Shown: positions 37,401 to 47,938 of the stretch, piece by piece
Layout of the letters: each line of letters opens with the position of its first letter
Position numbering within the stretch: the stretch's first letter is position 1
DNA from: Cantharellus purpuraceus
Lineage: Eukaryota; Basidiomycota; Agaricomycetes; Cantharellales; Hydnaceae
Assembly: GCA_025174535.1 (NCBI GenBank)
Contig: JALBUN010000001.1
Coordinates: forward strand, 1,488,001-1,552,000
Length of the DNA stretch: 64,000 nucleotides
Direction: 5' to 3'
Translations under genes and position numbers: made by a program
Notes under the pieces: model-generated
Databases searched by the model: none
Told to the model about the DNA's origin: nothing
Seen by the model: only the letters and a program-made list of their open reading frames with translations

Positions 37401-38154
37401 TCCGAGTCTATTGTAACTATCAACAAGACAACTGGGCTGATCTACTTCCGATTGCAGAGTTTGCCTACAACAATGCTCCAAACGCGACTACCGGTATCTC
37501 TCCGTTCTTTGCTAATAAAGGCTACCATCTGAACATCTCCGTCCACCCCGAGAAGGAACTCGCCTCCACCAAAGCCCGCCAATTCGTAACCGACCTTGAT
37601 CAACTACACCAACATCTCCAAGAAACCATCTCTGATGCCCAGAAACAATATCAAGTCTCCGCAGACCAATGCTGCATTCCGGCTCCAGAACTGCAACTCA
37701 GAGACAAAGTATTCATTAAGGCCGAACACTTCCGGACCACTTGTCCATTGAAGAAACTCTCTGAAAAATACTTAGGTCCTTATGAGGTCATTGCTCATGC
37801 AGGCAGCAGGTTCTTCACCCTCCGCCTCCCTGACCACTTCCAAGCAGTTCATCTGGTCTTCCATATATCAATGCTCAAACCTGCTACTACAAACGAGATC
37901 TCCAGTCGCACGCAACCTCCACCTCCTCCGATCATCATCAAGATAATGAATATGAGATATCTGAGATCCTGGACTCGAAGATCAATTGTCGATACAAGTG
38001 CAAGCTCCAGTACCTAGTCAAATGGACTGGATACGAAGGCACTGATGAAGAGTCCTCATGGATCTCTGCATCCGAACTCGATCATGCATCTGAATCCGTC
38101 TCTGATTTTCACTCCGCTTATCCAGACAAACCTGGCCCTCTTATGAATCTTTAA
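34484..38154 (+). pseudogene. pol of element A (PR-RT-RH-IN-chromodomain), broken
   Basis: Domain order by translation: protease [13 protein letters not shown] near 34634; reverse transcriptase from about 35190 ([30 protein letters not shown], catalytic [11 protein letters not shown]); RNase H near 36120-36430 ([24 protein letters not shown]); integrase with a zinc-binding head (YCNSCTTC), D-D-E at MDFIEKLP, TSDRGLEF and HPEGDGQTE; and a C-terminal chromodomain (YLVKWTGYEGTDEE) that ends at TAA 38154. In-frame TGA stops at 35563, 36453 and 37373 sit where a CGA Arg codon is expected. Element B retains CGA at the last two. The RT active site is intact, but the frame is not. Confidence 0.88.
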
Positions 38155-38313
38155 GTTCCATTACTAATGCTAATTCTATTATTTCGCATCATCATTTTAT
38201 TACAAGTCACAAAAGGAATTACAAGTCTACCCAAAACTCCGAAGGAATCTCACCCCGCCCCATTTTTCTCCACTCCGAAATATTAAAATCAAAATCATTT
38301 TCATTCTTTTATG

Positions 38314-40107
38314 TTATACATTGCATTTCCTTTTTCCCTTCCCCTTGTCTACCTCAGGCTCCGTCTCCGACTCATCATCACTCTCTACATCCAACACCCA
38401 ATCTTTCTCATCCCCCATATCTGAATCCTCATCCAAAGGGGCCATGAACTTCTGCAGCCAATGCAACTCAGCAGTCCGCTGACCCTTGAGAACCTCCTTC
38501 CGTTTCATCGTCTTCACCAAGTCCACTAACAACCCCTCCGTCTGCCGGAGGTGCTCTGACTGAAGGTTAACCAGCCAGATAAGCTGGCCCACGGTACTGT
38601 TGGGCGCAGAGACACACCCCGTACCTGCACCGGTCATTGCCCCTTCCGATCCGACACCGCTACCCCCAGCTGCCACAGCACTTGTCTCCATCTGCCGCTT
38701 TTTGGTTGGATGACCTTCCAATTCTTTCTCCACCCCTCCTTGTACCACTAGTCGGGGCTTGACACTCCGACTTTGGGGATCGAACTTTCCATCGATCCTA
38801 CGCCCTCCTTTCTGACCCCGACAATGATCGCAGGACCGAAGGCGGCGAGTTGGGCCGGTAGGCCACACACACTCCATGCCCGCATCACAACACAAGTCGC
38901 AAATTACACTGGGCCCGCTGAATGGCTCCGTCGGAGCCAGAGCCTTGGGCAGTCCGCTCCTTCTCGACACAGCCTCCAAGTGCTCCCTCTCCTCCTCCTT
39001 GTCCTGCTGTTCCACCACCGCCTTCTCCATCTCACACTTGCGAAGCTGGATCACCGACCTAGTGACATGCAGCTCCTTCTTATGGGTCGCCAACACACGA
39101 TTCTCCACTCTGCACCATATGACCCTCCAGTCCGCCTCCCGCTTCTCCGTATCAGCACTCATGTGCACCTTCAATGAAAAAACCGCGACCTCAAGGTTCT
39201 TCTTGGTGGTAGCAGCATAGAGCTCTGCCCTTTTGCGAGCTTCGACTGTGGCTACCCAAGCCATCTCCTTGTAACAATTTGAGGTCAGATCCGGCTCTGC
39301 ATCCGTCCCAACATCCACGCCCTCAGGCTCTGCATTTGTGTTGAGCTCCATATTGGTATCGGGATCCGCCTCCACTTCCACCCTCTCCACCTCCGCCATG
39401 TCATCTTCCTCAGCCGCACCAACCACAAATAACAGCCGTGACCGCAGGTGTAACGGCAAGTCCACCATAGGGGCAGTCATCAAATGGGTTGAGTCTGTCC
39501 ATGTAATCGAGATGATGGCAACCTTGGGGGTCCCTGCCCGTACTGGCACACTTGGACTTCCTGAGTGACTGGTCGCCCCTGCCCCAGTCACCTCCTCCTC
39601 TACCTCCATGGTGGCTTCTAGCTTGTGCGCCTGCTCTTCCACTTCCTTCAGTCTCACAGCCTCCATCGTGGCCACAAGTTCCTTGACCCTGCGGGCTCGC
39701 TTGGCTTTCGCTTCCTCCTTCCTTCTCCGTTCCGTCTCCGCCTCCTCCTTCCATCTCCGCTCCTCCTCCTCCTCCTTATGTCTCCACTCCTCCTCCTCCT
39801 CCTTCCTTCTCCATTCTGTCTCTGCCTCCTCCTTCCATCTCCGCTCCTCCTCCTCCTCCTTATGTCTCCACTCCTCCTCCTTCCGTCTCCGCTCCTCCTC
39901 CTCCTTCCATCTCTGTTCCACCTCCTCCTCCTCTTTCCATCTCCACTCCTCTTCCTCTTCCTTCTGTTGAGCCAGGAGCAACTGCTCAAGCTCAGCCACA
40001 CTCATGTTTGCCAAAGGGTTTGACATCGTTGAGGATAAGACCTCAATCATGCCCCTCCTTTTATATGTCTCCAGACCCCCAGTATAACTCTGACTGCACC
40101 CAACCAT
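38314..40107 (-). CDS. Antisense ORF of element A: coiled coil plus Zn2Cys6-like cluster
   Basis: An uninterrupted 597-codon frame on the strand opposite gag-pol, between the pol stop and the 3' LTR. N-terminal: a Glu/Arg/Lys-rich coiled coil (residues about 35-165) built from internal repeats. The middle is acidic. The C-terminal half has CDLCCDAGMECVWP...SCDHCRGQKGG: two C-x2-C-x6-C type half-sites 12 residues apart, like a fungal Zn2Cys6 binuclear cluster. The last Cys is Arg here but Cys in the element B copy. The tail is acidic (DEDSDMGDEKDW) and ends in a Lys/Arg patch, possibly a nuclear signal. A TE-encoded DNA-binding regulator is a guess; the frame and motifs are seen directly. Confidence 0.65.
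   Translation of the reverse strand: MVGCSQSYTGGLETYKRRGMIEVLSSTMSNPLANMSVAELEQLLLAQQKEEEEEWRWKEEEEVEQRWKEEEERRRKEEEWRHKEEEEERRWKEEAETEWRRKEEEEEWRHKEEEEERRWKEEAETERRRKEEAKAKRARRVKELVATMEAVRLKEVEEQAHKLEATMEVEEEVTGAGATSHSGSPSVPVRAGTPKVAIISITWTDSTHLMTAPMVDLPLHLRSRLLFVVGAAEEDDMAEVERVEVEADPDTNMELNTNAEPEGVDVGTDAEPDLTSNCYKEMAWVATVEARKRAELYAATTKKNLEVAVFSLKVHMSADTEKREADWRVIWCRVENRVLATHKKELHVTRSVIQLRKCEMEKAVVEQQDKEEEREHLEAVSRRSGLPKALAPTEPFSGPSVICDLCCDAGMECVWPTGPTRRLRSCDHCRGQKGGRRIDGKFDPQSRSVKPRLVVQGGVEKELEGHPTKKRQMETSAVAAGGSGVGSEGAMTGAGTGCVSAPNSTVGQLIWLVNLQSEHLRQTEGLLVDLVKTMKRKEVLKGQRTAELHWLQKFMAPLDEDSDMGDEKDWVLDVESDDESETEPEVDKGKGKRKCNV
39710..39960 (-). repeat. Internal tandem repeats coding the coiled coil
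   Basis: CT-rich plus strand built from TCCTCCTCC-type units; a block of about 105 bp recurs from about 39728 and about 39830. It encodes the repeated EEERRWKEEAETE / EEEWRHKEE pattern on the minus strand. Confidence 0.75.
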
Positions 40108-40167
40108 CTCACCTATTCAATCCATGGACATGAGGCCTCAGGGGCTCGGCCTTAAATGGAGAGATAC

Positions 40168-40707
40168 TGTTATGACTATATTCATTAACGCCCAGATCCC
40201 CATCCGATCCACTCAGATCCCTGCACATATGAAATCTATACTCCATTTGGGAACCGTCACGTCTCCATTTATCTGTCCAATTGTCACCGCTGAATCTCGC
40301 CCATCCATGTCCGGTTCGATTGATGCATCAGCATCACCATAGGAACCTGGACATCCGTCCCCGTCGGACTTGGACATACTCATGTAAGGCTGTTGGCCTC
40401 AGAGACCCATCACCGGAGTAATTATAATTAGATTTCAAATATGTATTTAAGCTGCCTGACTGGGGACTTCATTCCCCAGTTCAAATATCAAATCACACCT
40501 AGTTCCTAAGTCCAATCCTAACTCTCTAAGTTGTACTCTGTCTCCGAAATCTTGGACACCAGTATTAGTGAGGGCGCAGCACATAAGCTGAAGCCAAGTC
40601 TGTTCTGACCCCCACGACATACCCCAACTCCCTCTCCGACTCCAACCAAACCTCTGACCAAACCTCCAACCCAATCTCTGACCCCCAATCGGACCTAGTG
40701 TGTAACA
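40168..40707 (+). repeat. 3' LTR of element A
   Basis: 540 bp, TGTTATGACT...GTGTAACA. It is preceded by the purine-rich AAATGGAGAGA, a likely polypurine tract. The 11-bp difference from the 5' LTR comes partly from extra CCAAACCTCTGAC-type units near the 3' end. Confidence 0.9.
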
Positions 40708-43467
40708 TCCAGTGACCAGGGTGACCTGTGATGCAAGTATCATGGTGTGCCCTTACAATATTGTGGCGCACAATAGAGAACAAGTCCATTCTCCTCGGTC
40801 CATTCCTGTCCTTGTAGGTTTCCAGAAGAACCAAGTTCCTTGAGAGCTTTCACAACCTTTTTGTCTCTGTTGTTGCAGTTCTGCACACGATCCAGAAATA
40901 TGTCCCCTTATCCTGTGACCATTTGAGCTCCTGGTCCTGAATAGGTGGACATTGCATTAATGTGAAACAGCTCAGGGCCAAGGAGAATCTAATTTTATCT
41001 TCCTCCCCCCCGTTTATGATCTACACATCGTGAGAGGGCATCAGGTTTAGCTGAATGGTGTCCAGGACGATGGATCAGTTCAAAATCAAAGCAAGAGAGG
41101 TAGAGTGACCAGTGAGCTTGTCGGTGATTAAGGTTCTGAGCCGTATGGAAATATGTGAGGTTTTGATGGTCATTGAGGATCTCGATCTTGTGTTTGGTTC
41201 CTTCCAGGATGTGGTGCCATTCCTCTAATCCACATATGACAGAGAGCAATTCCTTATCATGGATGGCATAGTTGCGCTCTGCATCTGAAAGACTCTTGGA
41301 TATGAATTCTATGGGTCTCCATCATCACAGAGCTGAGATAGAATGGCACCTGTTGCATATGCTGAAGCATCTGTCTCAAGTTGGAATCACTTGGTTTGAT
41401 CAGGGAGGACAAGGATTGGAGTTGACATGACAAGTCGCTTGAGTTCCTCAAAGGCTTCTTGTTCTGGGCCATTGGACATCCAGGACCATTGTGAATTTGC
41501 CTTTGTTAATAGGTTCAGGGGTTTTGCAATGTGTGAGAAGTCCTCAATGAAACAACAGTAGAAGTTGATGAAGCCCAGGAAGGATTTGACTTTGGTGACA
41601 TTGCAGGATGTAGGCCAGTCTCGAACTCCAGCTACCTTGACTGGGTCCATAGCGACCTGCCCCTGTGAGAGAATAAGTCCAAGATAATCTACCTTCTGTT
41701 GCATGAAGAGGCATTTCTCTGGTTTGAGGTACAAGTGGTTGGCCTGAAGGATTTCAAGTACAGATTGCACAATCCTGTGGTGTTGTTCTAGGGATTCAGT
41801 GAAGATGAGAATGACATCCATGAACACCACCATAATGCCATCATCAATGAGCTCCTTGAAAATGTCATTCATCATAGTCTGGAAAGTTGCTGGGCTGTTT
41901 TTAAGACCAAAGAACATGACTAGGGGTTCATATAAGCCACAGTTGGTCCGAAAGGCTGCCTTCCACTCATCACCCTCTTTAATGCGCACATTGTTATATC
42001 CCCATCAGATGTCAAGCTTGGTGAAGTACTTGGCATTGGCAGCAGCAATTTTGTTCATGATATCAGGTACCAGGGGTAGAGGATAGGCATTCTTAATTGT
42101 GATGTCATTCAGTTTGCAGTAGTCCTGCACAAACCAAAGGTTGCCATCCTTCTTCTTCACAAAGAAAACAGGGGATGCCATTGGTGACTTGGAAGGGCAT
42201 ACACGGTGATTCCACAGGTTCTCTTCAAGGAAGGCATCTAACTTCTTCTGCTCGTTTGGGGACATTGGATAGACCTTTGTGCTGAAAGGTTGGGCTCCTG
42301 GAGTGAGTTCAATGGCATAGTCCCATGGTTTCTGAGGTGGAAGCTGATCAAACGACTCCTTTGAGAAAACATCCTTAAATCCCCAATATGCCTTTGGGAT
42401 AATATCTTCAAGGAGTTTGACAGGAGCAGATTCTGCAGCCTTCTGTGCGAGCTGTTGTGAGACTGTTGAGCCTGCACAGATCTTCTCCAAGTCTTCTTCC
42501 ACAAAGATGACAAAGGTTCAGTCTCTCTCCTCAGGTAGGGTTGCCTGTGTGGGTTCTTGCCATTCAACAGAGTGGTTCCAGTTAAGGGCTCTCTGTTTTC
42601 TGGTACTTCTCCACATGAATCAGGGCAATGAGTCATCTTTATCTCTCCTGTGCGCCAGTTCACCTCTGGATTGTGTTTTACGAGCCAAGTGTGACCAATG
42701 ATGATACCAAGGCTTCCCAAGCTTGTAACAGAGAATGTGGCACATTCCATATGGGTCCCATATGTGCAGATGAGGTCAACTTCTTCCTTGATTGAACTGG
42801 CTTCGTTGGGGGTCCCATCAATGTTATAAACAGGTATGGCATGTTGCAGGGGACGTGTTAAAAGTTTTTCTGCCTTGACATATTCTACATCAATGAACAT
42901 CCCTGTAGGTCCACTGTCAAGAAGCACGTCCACTGCTAGAGGGTATCCAGTGTCTACAGAGTAGATTTTCAGAGGAATTCTTGTACATCAACAGATGTCT
43001 GCAGATTGAACATAAATGCGGGGAGAGTCATCGTGTTCAGTTAGGAGTTGAGAAGAAGTTTTAGGCATGGCTGTTTTGGTTTCAGTCTGATCACGGGGGA
43101 TATGAGTGTAGCATATTGCTTGTGAGCCCTATTGTACATGATTCAAGAACTGAAAACTGATTTGTCAAGCAGGGCATGCTCTTCACTGCTGACTGGCCTG
43201 AAAACCCTGCTTTTCCTCTTGTGCTGGGGTGGATGCCTTCTGTGCTGTTTCTTTGGCGTCCATTGCAGCTGCAACTGATTCAGAGACCATACTGTCAATG
43301 GCTGCTTTTGTCAGATCAGCTCAAATATGTTCTCTGTGTGGTTCAGTGCATGCTGGGGAGATATGGCCATGCTTGCCACAATTATAGCATATTTGAGTTT
43401 CAATACAATGATGGCTGGAGTCAATGTCCATGGGTACAGCACCACTAAATGGTGCAGGAGTGGTCAG
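40708..43467 (-). mobile_element. Element C: decayed Ty3/Gypsy element fragment
   Basis: Minus-strand gag and pol remnants running from a zinc knuckle near 43405 to the RNase H end near 40995. Integrase is absent and no LTR of its own could be assigned. Codon content and sequence differ from elements A/B, so it is a separate Gypsy lineage. Confidence 0.85.
40995..43405 (-). pseudogene. gag-pol remnant of element C
   Basis: Read on the minus strand: CCHC knuckle CYNCGKHGHISPAC (about 43363-43405); protease region VLLDSGPTGMFID near 42930; RT from about 42400 (FFVKKKDGNLWFVQDYCKLN, KSPMASPV, GLKNSPATFQTMMNDIF); RNase H near 41250 (ELLSVICGLEEWHHILEG, RPGHHSAKPDALSR). A TGA interrupts RT after KYFTKLDI near 41992. 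The catalytic RT motif reads Phe-Met-Asp-Val rather than the usual Tyr/Phe-x-Asp-Asp, so the second metal-binding Asp is lost. Other frames are broken by shifts. It is not functional. Confidence 0.85.
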
Positions 43468-43708
43468 TGTATGGGAACCACCCTTTCCCTATCAAATCCT
43501 ATTTATGCAGCACCAATGTGCTATACTTCACGTTTCCATTCCTAAATATCAGCATATATTTGGTGCTTGTACCTGGAATGGACTTATTCAAATATTCTCT
43601 ATTTTTCCATATTTTTTTGGGAATATGCCATGTATAACTCGGCCTAGAATGCTCTTATTCTGCTGTGCTACAGTTGTGGACCCATAGGCACCCACAAACC
43701 TTCACACA
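43468..43708 (+). repeat. 240-bp TG...CA repeat, copy 1
   Basis: Starts TGTATGGGAAC and ends CCTTCACACA. It shares TCAAATATTCTCTATTTTTC and CACAAACCTTCACA with 44404-44641. Weak similarity continues to about 43908. Possibly a small LTR or non-autonomous element; not resolved. Confidence 0.6.
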
Positions 43709-43908
43709 GTCAGCACTCCACCCTTGGACCAGGCATTTGGCCTGAATTCAAGCTCAGATGTCTCTGATCAATAAATATTCTGTAACTTGACAACCACAGC
43801 CTCTCAGGGCACTATTTTCCATGGAGATCATCACCTGAGATGTGGCTATCCATGGCTGTGCAAACCAGTGCAGAAAACAGGGTGGATACCCTTCTTTTTG
43901 CCTGATCA

Positions 43909-44403
43909 GTGCCTAGTTCAGGGGTCAGAGCAGGTGATTGATGATCAGATCAGGTGATTGCCTTGGAATATTCTACCCCTTTCCATAACATTCCAGCTGT
44001 TTCCTTCTATTATTAGATAGGACATTCCAGAACCATTATTCAGCTCCTGATCAGTGTTAGTGCTGTGATCAGATCCTGTGATTGGCTTGGAATATTCTAC
44101 CCCTTTCTTCCACCTTCCACAACCTTCCAGTAGTTTCCATCTATTAATAGGTAGAATATTCCAGAAGCATTACTCAGCCCCTGTAAATACAATATATAAG
44201 GAGGTCATTCTGCCTCTGAAATAGCAACATATCCTACCCATCTTCTGCACACCAGTGTGACTAGAGTGACATACAGTGTCATCCTCTATCTCAGTAACTG
44301 TTGATTACCAGTTCAAGGATCTTTTACAGTTGTGTAACTGTACTTGATTGCACTCGAAGTAGTGATATTCCTGCTTTGGGCGTGAGTGTAGTATCTGCCT
44401 CAC
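43909..44403 (+). repeat. R1 family repeat, copy b
   Basis: Reverse complement of the 32350-32810 part of copy a, including the TATATAAGGAGGTCATTCTG box at about 44203. It is cut off at CCTCAC, exactly where the second 240-bp repeat starts at 44404. Relative to copy a it carries an extra segment near 44000-44045. Confidence 0.75.
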
Positions 44404-44641
44404 TGTATGGGAACTGGTTTTCCCTTAGAAGATCTTGTTTAAAGTCCCAAAACTGTACAATTTCACTTCATGGCCTTAAAATATCAGCATATATGTGCTG
44501 CTTTCTCTTGATTCAGGGCCATTCAAATATTCTCTATTTTTCCATATTTTTCCGGGAATTTTCCATGCAGAAATGAGTCTACAAACTTATTGTTCTGCTG
44601 GGCGAAGTTTTGGGACCCACATGGACCCACAAACCTTCACA
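44404..44641 (+). repeat. 240-bp TG...CA repeat, copy 2
   Basis: Starts TGTATGGGAACTGG and ends CCTTCACA. Direct repeat of 43468-43708 with clear divergence; the two copies bracket the R1 copy b fragment. Confidence 0.6.
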
Positions 44642-44934
44642 GATGTCACCAGCTTTAAAGTCAGCCGGAGTCACCAGGACAACTGACTCATTTTCGATCA
44701 CATGACTCATTTCAATCTCCAACTCAATCTGGTCACCACTGCCAGTAAATGCTCAATATCTTTGCAACCACTGCACCTCCTGACTTCATTTTCAGTGGAG
44801 AGTTAAATAGAAGCTGTGCCTACCCATAGCTGTACTGATCAACCCAGGAAACGAAGTATTGACCGAGCTATTTGAGTAATGGTGACTCATGCTATGACTC
44901 CTGTGATTACTCATACTATGACTCCATCCATGAC
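44642..44934 (+). other. Repeat-derived flank of the Copia insertion
   Basis: Diverged continuation of the repeat also seen at 43709-43908, then clustered GACTCAT words. The final ATGAC (44930-44934) is the left target duplication of element D. No gene. Confidence 0.5.
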
Positions 44935-45140
44935 TGATGAAGATCATACGACTTGCCCTCAATGTGGACTCCTATGGGTCCACAACTTGGCAGGCCATAA
45001 ACAATTTTCTAGCGCTTACTGGAGTTCACGCTCTTTCTGCTGAACTCCAGGTAAGCAATCCATAGTATTCTGCCAACAACATTAGTATTTAATATACGCT
45101 CTTTCTGCTGAACTCCAGTCTCCACCTGCCTAAGTTGTTA
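44935..45140 (+). repeat. 5' LTR of element D
   Basis: Starts TGATGAAGATCATACGACT and ends TAAGTTGTTA, an unusual TA rather than CA end. It differs from the 3' copy at only a few sites. It carries an internal repeat of the ACGCTCTTTCTGCTGAACTC word. Confidence 0.88.
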
Positions 45141-45153
45141 GGTTATGGGCCCC
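45141..45153 (+). promoter_or_regulatory. Primer-binding site matching initiator tRNA-Met anticodon arm
   Basis: GGTTATGGGCCCC directly follows the 5' LTR and is the exact complement of 14513-14525 in the tRNA gene of this window. Copia-type elements are known to prime from an internally cleaved half of initiator tRNA-Met, and this site fits that mode. The gag ATG at 45145 lies within it. Confidence 0.85.
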
Positions 45154-47938
45154 ACCAGCGAATCAGAATCACATGCCTTCAAATTTCCGAAGCTCAATGG
45201 CCAGAACTACTCGCTCTGGGCCAAGCACATGCAAGCTGCATTGCAATCTCGCTACCTTTGGCTCATATGGAGACTTGTCCGGAAATGCCATCTGGCACAA
45301 AGGCGGCTACCGCAGAATGGAAACTTGAACAGAAGGAACACATGGACTGGTTACTGTGCGATCAGGCAGCTCAGGGTCTTATGAAGGGTGCCACTGAGAG
45401 TTCTCAATGGCTGCACGTTTCGAAGGCCCAAACTTCAAAGCAGATGTGGGACACATGGCATGACATGTATGTGACCAATCAGCAATGGATAGATGTCCAC
45501 TACTACTTTGAGGAACTATATATGCGGAAGTACGTAGAGACGAGCTCCATGGCTGACCACATCACTACCATGCTCAACCTTGGACAGAGAATCATGGCAG
45601 CGGGAGAGACGCTCCCTGATATACATGTCGCTTGAGCGCTCATCCTCTCGCTCCCCCACAATCAGTCATGGGACATCATCAAGATTCAGCTATTTAGCCT
45701 GGAATCACCTAAGCTCACTTCTGCCACTGTCAGCAGCACGCTCATTTCAGAATCCAATTGCCGCTCTAGAGAGAAAGCTAGTGAAACAGCACTACTAGCT
45801 GGCAAGAAGAAGCGCACCGGAGCAAAACCAAAGCCAGATGACGAATGTTGCTACTGTCATGAAAAAGGACATTAGGCTAACAGGTGTCCCAAGCATGAGG
45901 AAGACGAGAAAAAGAAAGGCAGTGGAGGCACGGCTAACCTCACTGTCAACAACCTCCAGGAGCTAGGAGAACGCCAGATCGGACAGGTATTCATGGCAAG
46001 AGGGACTCCAAAGTCGGCCAAGTTAATATTGGACTGCGGCGCAACGTCACACATGTTCTGTGATAAAAGTTTCTTTGTCACTTACTCACCATCAGGTTCA
46101 CGTGAATCAATCGCAGTTGGGGATGCCCGCAACATCCCTGTAGCCGGTCATGGCTCTGTTCGATTCAGGAGCATACTACCAGAGGGATTCCAAACGATCA
46201 CCCTAATTGGTGCTCTGCACATTCCTGTGCTCGCCGCAAACTTGGTCAGCCTTGGCAAGTTACAGCGAGAAGGGGCATCAGTTGCCAGCTTTGAGGGTGG
46301 GTTGTCAGTATCACTGAAAGGTGAAGAGTTGCTCCATGGATCACTCACCGGTGATAGTGGTACTTTGTACCATATCAAATGTCTTGAGATGCAGAGACAA
46401 GCTGCCTACATCATAATGAGTGGGAGCCTCCGCCTCTGGCATTGACGCTTAGGCCACCTGCATTTGGATGCAATCCGAGAAATGTCTCAGAAGAATATGG
46501 TCAATGGACTCACCATATCAGTGCCCAATGAATACGATCACTTATGCGAAGGATGTGCTCTTGGCAAATCACACCGGCTACCTTTTCCTAAGACCAGTAG
46601 TAGTCAATATGAAAAAATGGACCTACTAGTCGTTGATCTCACCAGTCCCATGTCTGTTGAAACTTGGAGCGGAATGCAATATGCATTTGTGGCTGTTGAG
46701 GTTGCTTGCCGGCTCCCAGTTGGACAGCTCCTACGTTCAAAGGATGAGGCTGGAGCTGCACTGAAGGAAACTGTAGCGATGCTTGAGCGACAGTCAGGAA
46801 AGCTGCTGAAGCGGATCAGATGTGACAATGGAACAGAATTTATCAAGAAGCTTACCGAGTCATTCTGCCACCGCAACGGAATAATTCTGGAAACCACCAT
46901 CCCCTACTCACCAGAACAGAACAGTATCGCAGAGTGAGCAATAGCTGTTTACTTCAAGATGGTGAGATGCATGCTACTTTCTGCCAAAATGGACTTATGG
47001 TATTGGGGAGAGGCATTCCTATATGCCATTCACATACGGAGCTGTTCCTATACCTCTGCGCTCAATGGAAAGGTACCGTTAGAGGCATGGTCTGGAAAGA
47101 GACCTGATATATCTCACCTCCAAATATTTGGCTCCGTCGCATATGTTAATATCCCAAAGAAGCTTCGTGGCGGCAAGCTGGAAGTTACCTCAGTAAAGTG
47201 CCACTTGCTGGGCTGGTGGGCTAATGAGACAAAAGGATATCGGCTTGAGGATGTGGAAACTGGGAAACTAATTGCGGCTAGGGACATACAGTTTATTGAG
47301 GATCAGATGCCAGGAGATCTTGCTGTGATTGACACCCAAAGGGTTGTCCCCACACACGCTGAGATCAAACAACTGGTACCTGAGGACACAAGCCAAGCAG
47401 GGAAAGAAAGCGCACCGGTTTCTGAACCGACGCTGAGCCAATCCAAGCCGGCTCACTCCCCAGATGCCCCTGCTGATACCCGCACATCCCCACCTCCTGA
47501 ACCAGAGCCAGACCCACCCCGCCCATCCAAATGGGCCAATCTCCCACCACGTAGTCACCTGACGTGAACCCAAAATCCTGCAACACAATTTGGAACGGCG
47601 GTGACTGAGGATGAGATAGAGGCGGCTGTGACAACAACCGGTGGAACTCACTGTGCCTTTATTGCATATACCAATGAGCCACAAACGTACCGTGAGGCTA
47701 TGAGGTCACCCTACTCAAAGCAGTGGGAGGAGTCAGTTTCAAGGGAATACAATCAGCAAACGGGTACCTTTGAATGGGTTGAAAAGATCCCCAAAGGCCG
47801 GAAAGCAGTTGGAAGCCGCATTGTCTTCAAAAATAAGCATGATGGCGATGGCGCATTCCTTCAGCACAAGTCACGCATCGTCGCAAAAGGCTTCTCACAG
47901 GTACCTGGTCAAGACTTCAACGATATGTTCGCATCCGT

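Larger units (their letters stand above)
32811..40707 (+). mobile_element. Element A: Ty3/Gypsy chromovirus with antisense ORF
   Basis: Two LTRs (32811-33339 and 40168-40707) flank gag, pol with protease, RT, RNase H, integrase and chromodomain, and then an antisense ORF. gag-pol is inactivated by several stops. Five bases before the 5' LTR (CACTG) and after the 3' LTR (TCCAG) do not match, so the present flanks are not a simple insertion site. Confidence 0.92.
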
